Shown piece by piece: positions 1-8,285 of a stretch of DNA of 40,685 bases. The notes under the pieces were generated by a model, which was not told the origin of the DNA, searched no databases, and saw only the letters and a list, made by a program, of their open reading frames with translations. The number at the start of each line of letters is the position of its first letter. Within the stretch, counting starts at the first letter, position 1. The position numbers were made by a program, and so were the translations under genes. The stretch comes from Cetobacterium somerae (GTDB lineage Bacteria; Fusobacteriota; Fusobacteriia; Fusobacteriales; Fusobacteriaceae), in the NCBI RefSeq assembly GCF_022430525.1, contig NZ_CP092523.1, positions 1 through 40,685 on the forward strand. Direction: 5' to 3'.

Positions 1-886
1 TAAAAGTGTTATACAATTTTCTATGAGTGATAATTTGAATTCGTGTATTGAAACTTTACCAGTTACGATAGTTTTGTGCTTAGATAATATTGAAAGAATA
101 AATGACTTGAATAGAATTACATTGTTATTATCAGGTATAGACGAGCAATTGATTCACAAAATAAGTGATAGAAAAAAATTTAAAGTTATATATCTCTACG
201 ATAAAAAATATATGGAAAAAATTTTTAGTAAAGAAAGTATAAGTTTTAACTCATATATCTCAAAATATTCAGAAAGTGAAATTCAGATTTATGGAATTGA
301 AGACGAAGATTTTAAACAAAATGAAAATTATAGTGAATTTATAAATGTAAGAAACATAATAAATAAAGAGATTGAGCTTAGAAATGATAATTTTGAAAAA
401 CAATGGTCTATGAAAATAGGTGAATTAATTGACAATGAATTTGGTAGAGATTATGATTCAGAAAAAAATTATTCTGCTGATAAAGCAAAATATTTGGAAG
501 AGATAAAAGATAAAAATAAAGCTTTGAAAGATAAAATTTTAATAGGAGTAGATAATTATACAAAACAGATTGAAGAAAAATTAAAAAATCCAAGATTTAT
601 AGAGCAATGTTTTAAGTTTAAAAAAAATGATGAACAAAAATTAACAATAGAAAATATAATAAAATATAAGATAATTTTAGATATATTTCAAAATGTTAAT
701 TTAACGAATAAATCTGTAACTGAAATTTTTGAGTATAATTTATTAAAAAAAATACAAATGAAAAATTTAATTGATTTCTCAGCAGAAACTATAGAATTAA
801 TAACCATTCAATTTATTTTATTTAATAATAATAATGAATCATTTAAGGTATTTATAAATGAGTTAAAAGAAAGTGGAGTTATATAG
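1..886 (+). CDS. KAP-family P-loop NTPase, C-terminal part (continues from 39994..40685 across the circular junction)
   Basis: This is the second part of a 525-residue protein that begins at 39994. The last two bases of the window plus base 1 make one codon, and bases 2-886 stay open in the same frame, so the ATG at 23 is probably internal (no ribosome-binding site precedes it). The Walker B motif LCLDNIER lies near base 83 (Asp about residue 259), aligning with ICLDNLER of the 868-residue KAP protein at 2732-5338; a later NPRFIEQC stretch matches NPRYVDNF there. KAP NTPases are known as membrane-linked STAND-like ATPases, several acting in phage exclusion. The protein lacks the long C-terminal region of its paralogue and has no nuclease gene beside it; a strong terminator follows at once. 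The family call is firm; a role in defence is inferred. Confidence 0.85.
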   Translation, partial: KSVIQFSMSDNLNSCIETLPVTIVLCLDNIERINDLNRITLLLSGIDEQLIHKISDRKKFKVIYLYDKKYMEKIFSKESISFNSYISKYSESEIQIYGIEDEDFKQNENYSEFINVRNIINKEIELRNDNFEKQWSMKIGELIDNEFGRDYDSEKNYSADKAKYLEEIKDKNKALKDKILIGVDNYTKQIEEKLKNPRFIEQCFKFKKNDEQKLTIENIIKYKIILDIFQNVNLTNKSVTEIFEYNLLKKIQMKNLIDFSAETIELITIQFILFNNNNESFKVFINELKESGVI

Positions 887-913
887 GAAATAGTGATTTC
901 AAAATGAAAAAAT

Positions 914-954
914 AAACTAAAAAATGCAGAGACTTACTCTGCATTTTTTAGTTT
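914..954. terminator. Perfect bidirectional terminator hairpin
   Basis: An 18-bp perfect inverted repeat with core GCAGAG-actta-CTCTGC is flanked by A-runs and T-runs on both sides. It lies between the KAP gene ending at 886 (plus strand) and the small peptide gene ending at 965 (minus strand), so it can terminate transcription from both directions. Confidence 0.85.
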
Positions 955-964
955 AGATTAGAAA

Positions 965-1048
965 TTATTTAAGAATTATCTTAATTTCTATTTCTAAATG
1001 GTTAATTCTGATACATCCTATCACAATGAAATAAATTAAAAAATTCAT
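965..1048 (-). CDS. Very small hydrophobic peptide, possible type I toxin or leader peptide
   Basis: A 27-codon frame (ATG at 1048, TAA at 967-965) has a textbook ribosome-binding site AGGAGG six bases before the start. The peptide starts MNFLIYFIVIG, a short membrane-like segment, followed by a polar charged tail. Size, one hydrophobic helix, strong SD, position beside an origin and a strong terminator just downstream are features of type I toxins of plasmid addiction modules. No antisense RNA promoter was identified with certainty and no family was recognised. It could equally be a chance frame or a leader peptide. Confidence 0.4.
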   Translation of the reverse strand: MNFLIYFIVIGCIRINHLEIEIKIILK

Positions 1049-1280
1049 TTTATTCCTCCTAAAAATTAGACATGAAAAACAAATCTTCTTAGGATATACA
1101 AAATTAACTTGTATTGTATTTACTAATGATTTGTTTAAATCCTTTAAAAATAATAAAGAATTAACTGGCTTTTTCTTATTACAAATTTTATCAATACGAA
1201 AGTAAAAAAGATAAGAGATTTTTAGAGATAGTTTAAATAAATATTTAACTTTAAATATTTAAGAATTTAGACTTCATCTA

Positions 1281-1298
1281 GCCATTGATTTTATTGAG
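1281..1298 (-). other. Origin-associated conserved motif, copy 1
   Basis: On the minus strand this reads CTCAATAAAATCAATGGC. It lies 14 bp before the first iteron of the Rep_3 origin, on the strand opposite to the rep gene. The same motif with the same relative placement is found at 35326-35343 next to the second iteron origin, so it is likely a functional part of both origins, such as a host-factor or primosome site. The function is inferred. Confidence 0.6.
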
Positions 1299-1312
1299 CT
1301 AAAGTAGGGTAT

Positions 1313-1422
1313 CTTATTACAAATTGTTACATTACTTATTACGTTTTGTTACATTGCTTATTACAAATTGTTACAAAAGTTATTACATATTGTCGCAGAA
1401 CTTATTACAAATTGTTGCAGTA
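1313..1422 (+). repeat. Five 22-bp iterons of the plasmid replication origin
   Basis: Five direct repeats start at 1313, 1335, 1357, 1379 and 1401, an exact 22-bp period (two helical turns). The best copy reads CTTATTACAAATTGTTACA; later copies drift to TTGTCGCAG and TTGTTGCAG. They lie directly upstream of a Rep_3 initiator gene, the usual arrangement for iteron-controlled theta plasmids, in which the initiator binds the repeats. An AT-rich stretch at about 1200-1270 on the far side is a candidate unwinding region. Confidence 0.9.
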
Positions 1423-1437
1423 ATTAATGCGTATAAA

Positions 1438-1466
1438 TTGACGAGTAATAAGTTTAAGCGTATAAT
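1438..1466 (+). promoter_or_regulatory. Promoter of the Rep_3 gene with an inverted iteron half-site
   Basis: TTGACG (1438-1443) and TATAAT (1461-1466) are separated by 17 bp, a near-consensus sigma-70 promoter. The spacer holds GTAATAAG (1445-1452), the reverse complement of the iteron start CTTATTAC. Binding of the initiator there would block its own promoter, the usual autoregulation of Rep_3 plasmids. Confidence 0.7.
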
Positions 1467-1497
1467 AAATTATAAAGTAATAATATGAGGTGTAGGT

Positions 1498-2676
1498 ATG
1501 AGTAAAAAAGTTGTGAGATATAATAATGATTTAAACTCTGTAACTTTTGGAAGTTTTAGAGAAAAAGAACTCGATCTATTTTTTTCAATATGTTTTAAGT
1601 TAAAAGAGTTAGGAACTGATGAAGTTGAAATAACATTTGAAGAGTTAAAAGAGCTTTCAGATTACTCAAATAGAAATGTAAAAAGGTTCATTAAAGACTT
1701 GGAATCAACTTATGACAAGATGCTAGGGTTAAACATAAAAATGAAGCACTCTGAGTTGAGCTTTGAAAAGTTTAATCTTTTTACAACATACAGTGTTCAT
1801 GGAGATACTAAAAAGATTCGGATTAAGATGAGTGAGAAGTTTGATTATCTTTTAAATAAAATTTTAGGAAACTATACAAAGTTTGATTTAATAGATTTTG
1901 TTCGATTGAAAAGTGTTTATTCTAAAAATCTTTTTAAATTGCTTAAGCAATGGGATAGTGTTAGAGAGTATAAAGTTTCTGTAGTGGATTTTAAGGAGCT
2001 TTTGGGAGTTTCTGATAAATATACAACAGCAAATTTTAACACGAGGGTTTTAGGGCCAATTATGGAGGAATTACCTCACCACTTTAAAGGATTATCTCTA
2101 GAAAAAATTAAAACAGGAAGAAAAGTAACTCATTTAAAGTTTACCTGGGAGATTGAGAAGCAGGAAGTTATTGAAAAAGAGAAAATTGAAATTCAAATAA
2201 CAGAAAGTTTAAATAGTATTTTTGAAAAAGTTAGGAAAAATAGATTTCTTCAAGAGTGGTTAACAGAAAAAAATATTTATAAATTAATTCAAATGTATGA
2301 TGAAAAACCTTTGAAAAAAGGGTTGATGTATCTTTATAAAGAGGTAAAAAAAGAGATGCCGAGCTTTTCCTATTTAATTAAGATAATTGAAAGTGGAATT
2401 GAGGAACAAGAGTTTGATATTAAAGTTATGAAAGATAAAACTGTGGTTGATGAAAAAGTGGAGGAAATATCAAAAGAAGTAATAGAAAGTGAAGAAGTTG
2501 AGAATCCATTATTACTAGCTTATTCAAAGATGCCAAAAGCTATTCAAGATATGCTTTTAGATCAGGCTAAAGATTTGTACATGAAAGATGTTAATATTAA
2601 AAAGATGAATGCAACACATGAGAAGTTTTTTAAAGCAGCTCAAAAAAGTTACATACTAAAAGTTCTAGGGTCTTAA
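1498..2676 (+). CDS. Rep_3-family plasmid replication initiator
   Basis: This 392-residue protein has the layout of RepB/RepE-type initiators: two winged-helix domains over about residues 1-230 (features include TFGSFREKELDLFFSICFKL, RFIKDLESTYDKMLGLNIKM, FDYLLNKILGNYTKFDL and VVDFKELLGVSDKY). It binds iterons and opens the origin. A further acidic and lysine-rich segment of about 150 residues follows, longer than in the shortest family members. The start is the ATG after GAGGTG; five iterons and a self-regulated promoter lie upstream. The next gene, a KAP NTPase, starts 55 bp downstream in the same direction and may be co-transcribed. It is one of three likely initiators here. Confidence 0.9.
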   Translation: MSKKVVRYNNDLNSVTFGSFREKELDLFFSICFKLKELGTDEVEITFEELKELSDYSNRNVKRFIKDLESTYDKMLGLNIKMKHSELSFEKFNLFTTYSVHGDTKKIRIKMSEKFDYLLNKILGNYTKFDLIDFVRLKSVYSKNLFKLLKQWDSVREYKVSVVDFKELLGVSDKYTTANFNTRVLGPIMEELPHHFKGLSLEKIKTGRKVTHLKFTWEIEKQEVIEKEKIEIQITESLNSIFEKVRKNRFLQEWLTEKNIYKLIQMYDEKPLKKGLMYLYKEVKKEMPSFSYLIKIIESGIEEQEFDIKVMKDKTVVDEKVEEISKEVIESEEVENPLLLAYSKMPKAIQDMLLDQAKDLYMKDVNIKKMNATHEKFFKAAQKSYILKVLGS

Positions 2677-2731
2677 GATTTTTAGTATTTGAAAACAGAA
2701 ATTATTATAATGGGAGGGAAATTAAATATAA

Positions 2732-5338
2732 ATGTCTCAAAAATTTAAAATAATTATAAGAGTGGTTATCTCCTTTAGTTTAGGAGCTATTTTTAATAAA
2801 GTTTTTAGTTTCACTAATAGGTTAGTTGGATCTACAGACCAATATAGTTATGAGGTTCCATTTATTTATATTTTAACGATATCTGATATCTTAGCTGTAC
2901 TTACAATAACATCAATAATAGGGATGTTTTTATATTTTTATTTTAATAAAAGTAAATCTAGTCAAAATGATATTTCTAAAATCTATAGATTGATTATTGA
3001 AAGTGAAATTTTATTATTTTCGTTTGTTATTGGAACTTCAAAATGGCAAAAAATTATTTCTAAAGATATATTTAATATTAATCAATTACTAAACAATCGT
3101 AGTTTAAATGAGATTATATTACTTTTTATTTTTATAGCTTTTTCTTCAATTGTTTTATCAGCAAATGAAATAAAGAGCAAAAAACCTGTTAAATTATATT
3201 CTTCAAGAATTTCTTTATTGGGAACAATTGATGAATATTTAAAAAGTATGAATTCATTTTCAATAATAGGAGAATGGGGAATTGGAAAAACCAAATTAAT
3301 TGAAAACTTTTTTTATGGAGATTATAAAGATTCAGATGAAAAAGAATTTAAGAATAAGTATGAATTATTATATATAGATGCATCTATTTATACGAATAGT
3401 CAAAAAATAATAGAAGCAATAGAAAGTGATTTAAATTTAATTTTTAAAAATTATGGAATTTTAAAAAAAAATACAAGTTTTATAGATGAGTTATTTATTG
3501 AAAATAATACTTTTCTAAAAACTATTTATAAATATATATTTTCAAATAAAACAGTAAATGAAGAAAAATATAAAATTGAAAAAAGAATTAAAGATATCAA
3601 AAAAAATTATGAAAAAGATATAGTTATTTGTTTAGATAATTTAGAAAGATTGAATTCAAAAGAAAAAATTATTGAGTTATTTGCAATAATAAATGAGATT
3701 TTTCCAAGTAATGTTAAGAAAATTTATATTTATGAAGAGAAAGAAATGATTGAATTATTTAAAGATAATAGTTTAAAAAATTTAAAATTCTTGCTTAAGA
3801 ATTATATAAATGATTACCAAGAAATGGATATTGTAGAAAAAGACTCGAATCAAATTTTTTTAAAATATATTGAGAAGTACACTTTTAATAAGATAGAAGT
3901 CAAGAATATAAGCATGGAAGAAATTTTAAAAGATAAAGAAACTGCCAAAGAAGTTATAGAGGAAATTATAGAAAAATGTAATAATTCAAACAAATTTATA
4001 AAATTAGTAGAAAATGTAATTAGCAAAAATTATACCGGGAAAGATGAATATATAGAAAATTTAAAAAAAGATTTTAATATAAAATTAAATGAAATAAAAA
4101 ATAGATTAAGAAATCCAAGGTATGTAGATAATTTTTTAAATTATTTAAAAGGTAGTCAGCAGAAAGAAGAGGAATATAAATATAAAATTCAATATAAGAT
4201 AACTCGAGATTTTTTATTGTCTATTAATAGAGAAAATATAAAGATAAAAGATATCTCTTCTAATATGTTATTTAATGCAGGTGATGCTTTTGAGTTATCA
4301 TTATTTGAAAAATCAAGAAGTATTAAAAATGAAAAAATTGGAGCGGAAGGATTAGAGAAACTTTGTTATATTTATCTTTTCAAAATTGATGAATATGGAC
4401 AAAACGTAAGTGACTTTGCAAAAAAAGAGAGTTATTTTGAAATTTTTTTTGAAAATAAAAAAATGATTGAACAAGCAGAAGAATTTGAGAAATTAGAAAA
4501 ATTTAAAAAAAATCCTGAGAAAAATTTATTAGATATTATTAATCAAATAATTTTTCTTTATCCAGAAGAGTTTGTAAAAAAAATCAAAGATTATTTAAGA
4601 ACTCAAGAAACTTTAAAGTATATAATATCAGTATCAGATGATTTAAGTAAATTAATATATTTAGAAAAATTGGTTGAGTATTCTGAATTTCTTCTTCCAA
4701 AAATAATTTTAAATGAAAACGGTAAATACTCAGATGGAGGAAATAAAAAAGAATTAGAAGAATATCATTCCATTTTGACAAAGGTTTATTTATTAAAAAA
4801 TAATTTTATTAAAGATTTAATTCAAATTATGAATAAAGAAGAATTAAAAGATTTTTATAAATTAGTTCCAAATAATTTTAATGAATTTCTTAAAACAAAA
4901 TTAAATATAGAAACTTTAGAAGAGTTTATTGAAATTTTATTAAAAAAAACTGATGAGAATAAAGAGATTTTAGATAAATTAAAAACTTATGAAATAACAA
5001 AAAAATCAATAGAAACTTTAAAAAATATTAATAATTTAAAAAAAGATAGATTTCAGGTAGAAGAAAAAGTTTTAAAAATTTCTGATGAACTTTTAAAAAC
5101 AAGAAAAATAAATATACTAGAAGCTATTTCTGATAAAGGAGACTATTTAGAAATACATGATAGCTATTCTTATGAAGAGATAATAATAAAAAAAACTGAA
5201 ATAGATACTTATATAGAAGAATTAGAAGAAAGAGGAGAAAAAAATCAGAAATTAATGGAAGGAATAAGGACTATAATTATAGAGCTAGATAAATTTAAAA
5301 AGAAAGTTAGGGAGTTAAATGGAGAAACAGGAGTATAA
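2732..5338 (+). CDS. Membrane-anchored KAP-family P-loop NTPase, first gene of a putative defence operon
   Basis: An 868-residue protein with four predicted membrane segments in the first 145 residues (about 7-25, 43-70, 88-103 and 124-142), then an NTPase domain: Walker A GEWGIGKT at 180-187 and Walker B DIVICLDNLER at 296-306. The remaining 500 or so residues are charged, helix-rich and likely the sensor or partner-binding part. KAP NTPases with membrane helices are known from phage exclusion (PifA) and from Qat-type defence systems. The gene is preceded by GGGAGGG, and its end overlaps the next gene, a PD-(D/E)XK nuclease, by 20 bp, which argues for translational coupling. A shorter paralogue spans the circular junction (39994-886). 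Recognition is good; the defence role is inferred from family and operon. Confidence 0.85.
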   Translation: MSQKFKIIIRVVISFSLGAIFNKVFSFTNRLVGSTDQYSYEVPFIYILTISDILAVLTITSIIGMFLYFYFNKSKSSQNDISKIYRLIIESEILLFSFVIGTSKWQKIISKDIFNINQLLNNRSLNEIILLFIFIAFSSIVLSANEIKSKKPVKLYSSRISLLGTIDEYLKSMNSFSIIGEWGIGKTKLIENFFYGDYKDSDEKEFKNKYELLYIDASIYTNSQKIIEAIESDLNLIFKNYGILKKNTSFIDELFIENNTFLKTIYKYIFSNKTVNEEKYKIEKRIKDIKKNYEKDIVICLDNLERLNSKEKIIELFAIINEIFPSNVKKIYIYEEKEMIELFKDNSLKNLKFLLKNYINDYQEMDIVEKDSNQIFLKYIEKYTFNKIEVKNISMEEILKDKETAKEVIEEIIEKCNNSNKFIKLVENVISKNYTGKDEYIENLKKDFNIKLNEIKNRLRNPRYVDNFLNYLKGSQQKEEEYKYKIQYKITRDFLLSINRENIKIKDISSNMLFNAGDAFELSLFEKSRSIKNEKIGAEGLEKLCYIYLFKIDEYGQNVSDFAKKESYFEIFFENKKMIEQAEEFEKLEKFKKNPEKNLLDIINQIIFLYPEEFVKKIKDYLRTQETLKYIISVSDDLSKLIYLEKLVEYSEFLLPKIILNENGKYSDGGNKKELEEYHSILTKVYLLKNNFIKDLIQIMNKEELKDFYKLVPNNFNEFLKTKLNIETLEEFIEILLKKTDENKEILDKLKTYEITKKSIETLKNINNLKKDRFQVEEKVLKISDELLKTRKINILEAISDKGDYLEIHDSYSYEEIIIKKTEIDTYIEELEERGEKNQKLMEGIRTIIIELDKFKKKVRELNGETGV

Positions 5339-6569
5339 GTTATTTTTTGAGAACTTAGATTTGATAAAAAGAAAATATGATATATTACATAGCTTTGAAG
5401 ATGAGTTTAATATTTTTTCTATTTTGAGAAATGAAAGAGATGAAGTAAATTTGCATTCCAAATTTATAGGTGAACTTTTAAAAAATAAAAGTTTCGGAGA
5501 TATTTTCTTGAAGCTTTTTTTAGAAATTTTAGAGATTGAAATAGAGGAAAAGCTAAATAAAAGTATCTACTTAGAATATGGAGTAAGTGATAATGGAAGA
5601 ATAGATATTCTATTAAAAATTAATTCTAAAAGCTTTAAAAGAGTAGTTATTATTGAAAATAAAATAGATGCTGGAGATCAATGGCAACAACTTCAAAGAT
5701 ATGTAGAGGCTATGAAAAAAGAGGGATATTCCAAAGATGAAATAACTATTATTTATTTAACTTTAGCTGGAGAGACACCTTCTAATTATAGTTTAGGCTG
5801 CATTCAAGATGAGGAAGTTATAAAGCTATCTTATAAAGAGCATATAATCTCTTGGATAGAGAAATGTATAAAAGAGGTTGCTGCGGTTCCAAGTTTAAGA
5901 GAAACTTTGATTCAGTATAAAAAACTTTTAGAAAAACTAACAGGTAAAGGGGAGAAGAAAATGATAGATGAACTAAAGGAGATGATACTTTCAAAGGAAA
6001 AATATCTATCTGCAGCCTATTTAATACCAGATATTCTTTTAGAAATCAAAAGAGTTTTACAATATAGATTTTGGGAAAAGTTAGAAGTAGAAATGGAAAA
6101 ACTAAATTTAAAAGAAGTTAAATTTGAAGATGAATTTAATACTAAATTTGATTTAGATAAAGTAAATAAATTTTATACAACTTCAACAAATAAAAGATTT
6201 TATGGAATAATGTATGAAATTAAAGAATTAGAAGATGGGAATAAGTTATATTTAAGAATAGAAGTTAACCATAATATTTATTTGGGATTAAGGGTTATAG
6301 ATAAAGATGGGAATTCTAATAAAAATTTAGATAAACAATATTTAAATAGAAGTTTAAAAGAATTTGGATTTACTACTAATAATATGTGGTTAGGATGGAG
6401 ACATTGTTATTTAGATGAAACCTCTTTAGAAACTATAAATTTTAATAAATTTGATGCAAAACTAGCTGGTATTTTAAGAGATGAAGATAAACTTAAAAAA
6501 TTAGTTGAATCTATTGTAGTGAGTATAAAAAAGGATTTGGATAAATTAAAAGAAAATGAAGTAATTTAA
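5319..6569 (+). CDS. PD-(D/E)XK nuclease family protein (PDDEXK_4 type)
   Basis: A 416-residue protein. The N-terminal half has the nuclease signature: Asp96 in GRIDILLKI, then Glu113 and Lys115 in VIIENKIDAGDQWQQLQRY, the typical D...ExK followed by a Q-rich helix. The fold cuts DNA using a metal ion. The C-terminal half (about residues 215-416) is a separate region of unknown role containing YLRIEVNHNIYLGLRV and NNMWLGWRHCYLD. The start codon lies inside the end of the KAP gene, so the two are probably made together; the next gene follows after 13 bp. I infer that the nuclease is the effector of a KAP-controlled defence system. Confidence 0.85.
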   Translation: MEKQEYKLFFENLDLIKRKYDILHSFEDEFNIFSILRNERDEVNLHSKFIGELLKNKSFGDIFLKLFLEILEIEIEEKLNKSIYLEYGVSDNGRIDILLKINSKSFKRVVIIENKIDAGDQWQQLQRYVEAMKKEGYSKDEITIIYLTLAGETPSNYSLGCIQDEEVIKLSYKEHIISWIEKCIKEVAAVPSLRETLIQYKKLLEKLTGKGEKKMIDELKEMILSKEKYLSAAYLIPDILLEIKRVLQYRFWEKLEVEMEKLNLKEVKFEDEFNTKFDLDKVNKFYTTSTNKRFYGIMYEIKELEDGNKLYLRIEVNHNIYLGLRVIDKDGNSNKNLDKQYLNRSLKEFGFTTNNMWLGWRHCYLDETSLETINFNKFDAKLAGILRDEDKLKKLVESIVVSIKKDLDKLKENEVI

Positions 6570-6582
6570 AAAGGAGAAACTT

Positions 6583-7008
6583 ATGAACTTAAAAGATTTA
6601 CAACAAAAATATTGGAGTACTTTTATAAAAGTAGCTTTAATAAAAAGAAAATTATCTTCAGATGAATATAGACTAGTTAAAACGGCTGGTATAGATGTTG
6701 CTATTTGCAAAGATTATCACTTGTATATTTCTACAGATAGTAGAAAAAAAACTTTGACTATAAAGGTTTACATTGATAGCAATAAAGAATACTATAAACT
6801 TTTTGAAAGTAAAAAATTAGAAATAGAAGATCAAATTGGATCTAAATTAGAATGGAGAAATTTAGAGGATAATAAATCAAGTATGATTATGAAAAGTGTG
6901 GAATTTGATATATATAATGAAGAATCGTGGGGAGATTCAATAAATTACTTATTATCAGAAATTCCTAAGTATATAGAAGTTTTTAAAAAATATGAGCATA
7001 GTATATAA
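6583..7008 (+). CDS. DUF4268-domain protein
   Basis: A 141-residue protein preceded by AAAGGAG. The stretch KKTLTIKVYIDSNKEYYKLF followed by QIGSKLEWRNLEDNKSSMIM matches my memory of the DUF4268 domain, which often stands alone or fused to restriction-like nucleases. Its biochemical role is not known. Being third in the KAP-nuclease operon, it may be a subunit or specificity partner of the nuclease. The domain call is from pattern memory, not from a search. Confidence 0.65.
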   Translation: MNLKDLQQKYWSTFIKVALIKRKLSSDEYRLVKTAGIDVAICKDYHLYISTDSRKKTLTIKVYIDSNKEYYKLFESKKLEIEDQIGSKLEWRNLEDNKSSMIMKSVEFDIYNEESWGDSINYLLSEIPKYIEVFKKYEHSI

Positions 7009-7066
7009 GCAGGATATTAAGAACTATATCAAAATATGTTAAGGAAATTGTAATATTGGAGGTAGA

Positions 7067-8266
7067 ATGAAGTCAGAGTATTCATCTAATCAAATTTTAG
7101 AACGAAAATCGATTCATTATATAGAGGGAAAGTGTATAAATTTAAAGTGGAAATATCGTCAATATGATCAAGATAATGATGTTGATGGAGAGATAGAAAT
7201 ATTTGAAGAAGAAGAAAGTTTATTAAAAAATATAACTAAATCTAATTACATAAAAGTTCAATTAAAAGCTCAACAAAAGGTTGATAAAAATGAAAAATTT
7301 GTAAGATTTTCTTTAAAAACAAAATTTATCAAATTTATAAAAGAATGCCAAGTTCCTTTAATTTTGATAGTTTATGATGAAAGTGAAGAGAAGGGATATT
7401 GGGTATTTTTACAAAGGTATTATAGAGAAAATAATTTAGACGAAAGTTTAAATCAACTTGAGAAAACTATATATATACCAATAGAAAATACTTTAGAAGA
7501 TATAGACTTGTTTAAAAACGAAATGTTAAAATTATCAGAAGATGGTTTGTTAGAAATATTATTAGAAAATAAAAAAATAAATTTGAATGAATGTTATGAA
7601 ATCATAGAAACAAAAGATATATCATATGCAGGTAGAGTTAGAAAAACAATGAGCGTTTATATAAATAATTTATTTTTAAAAAATGAATATATTTTAAATA
7701 AATTATTGATTAGATTAGAAAATGAACATATAAAGAATGATATCAATTTTAGAGAAAGTAATAAGTTAGTGGATGAACTAACTATATTTGTTTATAATTC
7801 TTTGATAAAAATTGGGAATTTTGCTGCTTTATTTAGATATGAAGTAATAAATAATAACGGAAAATACAATAGAGCTTTGATAGATTTGAATAAGCTTGAC
7901 TATAATATAGAGACATATTCCAAAGGGGAATATTTACAAATAGCATTGATTAGTTTTTTAGAGGCAACAAAGATTACCACAAATTTATACAATTTAAATA
8001 ATGTTAAAACAAATATTATAAAATATGAAAAAGATATTGAAGAAATATATTTTGGATTTATAGATAGATCAAAAATAGCTCCTTTAGAATGTAAAAAATT
8101 AGATGAAAGTTTTTTACAATATATAAGTTTACTTGATAATTTTAAATTCTACAAAGAGGATCATTATAATGATTATTATATAAATAAAAAAATTAGTGAA
8201 TTAAAACTTAAAGAAATAGAGGTAATTGATTTAATGAAAAAGCAAATTCAAAGTATTTATATATAA
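7067..8266 (+). CDS. DUF4365-domain protein, nuclease-like, last gene of the putative defence operon
   Basis: A 399-residue protein with GGAGG before the ATG. The first 150 residues look like DUF4365, a restriction-nuclease-like fold: the acidic motif is DVDGEIEIF (Asp38, Asp40, Glu42) and the core strand is YIKVQLKAQQKV (Gln65, Lys67), replacing the usual ExK with QxK. After that comes GYWVFLQRYY, also typical of the domain. The C-terminal 250 residues are helix-rich and not recognised. The gene follows the DUF4268 gene by 58 bp in the same direction and is the last before the GC-rich non-coding island, so the operon would carry two nuclease-like proteins. Confidence 0.7.
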   Translation: MKSEYSSNQILERKSIHYIEGKCINLKWKYRQYDQDNDVDGEIEIFEEEESLLKNITKSNYIKVQLKAQQKVDKNEKFVRFSLKTKFIKFIKECQVPLILIVYDESEEKGYWVFLQRYYRENNLDESLNQLEKTIYIPIENTLEDIDLFKNEMLKLSEDGLLEILLENKKINLNECYEIIETKDISYAGRVRKTMSVYINNLFLKNEYILNKLLIRLENEHIKNDINFRESNKLVDELTIFVYNSLIKIGNFAALFRYEVINNNGKYNRALIDLNKLDYNIETYSKGEYLQIALISFLEATKITTNLYNLNNVKTNIIKYEKDIEEIYFGFIDRSKIAPLECKKLDESFLQYISLLDNFKFYKEDHYNDYYINKKISELKLKEIEVIDLMKKQIQSIYI

Positions 8267-8285
8267 AATTAAGTAACTTTTTATT

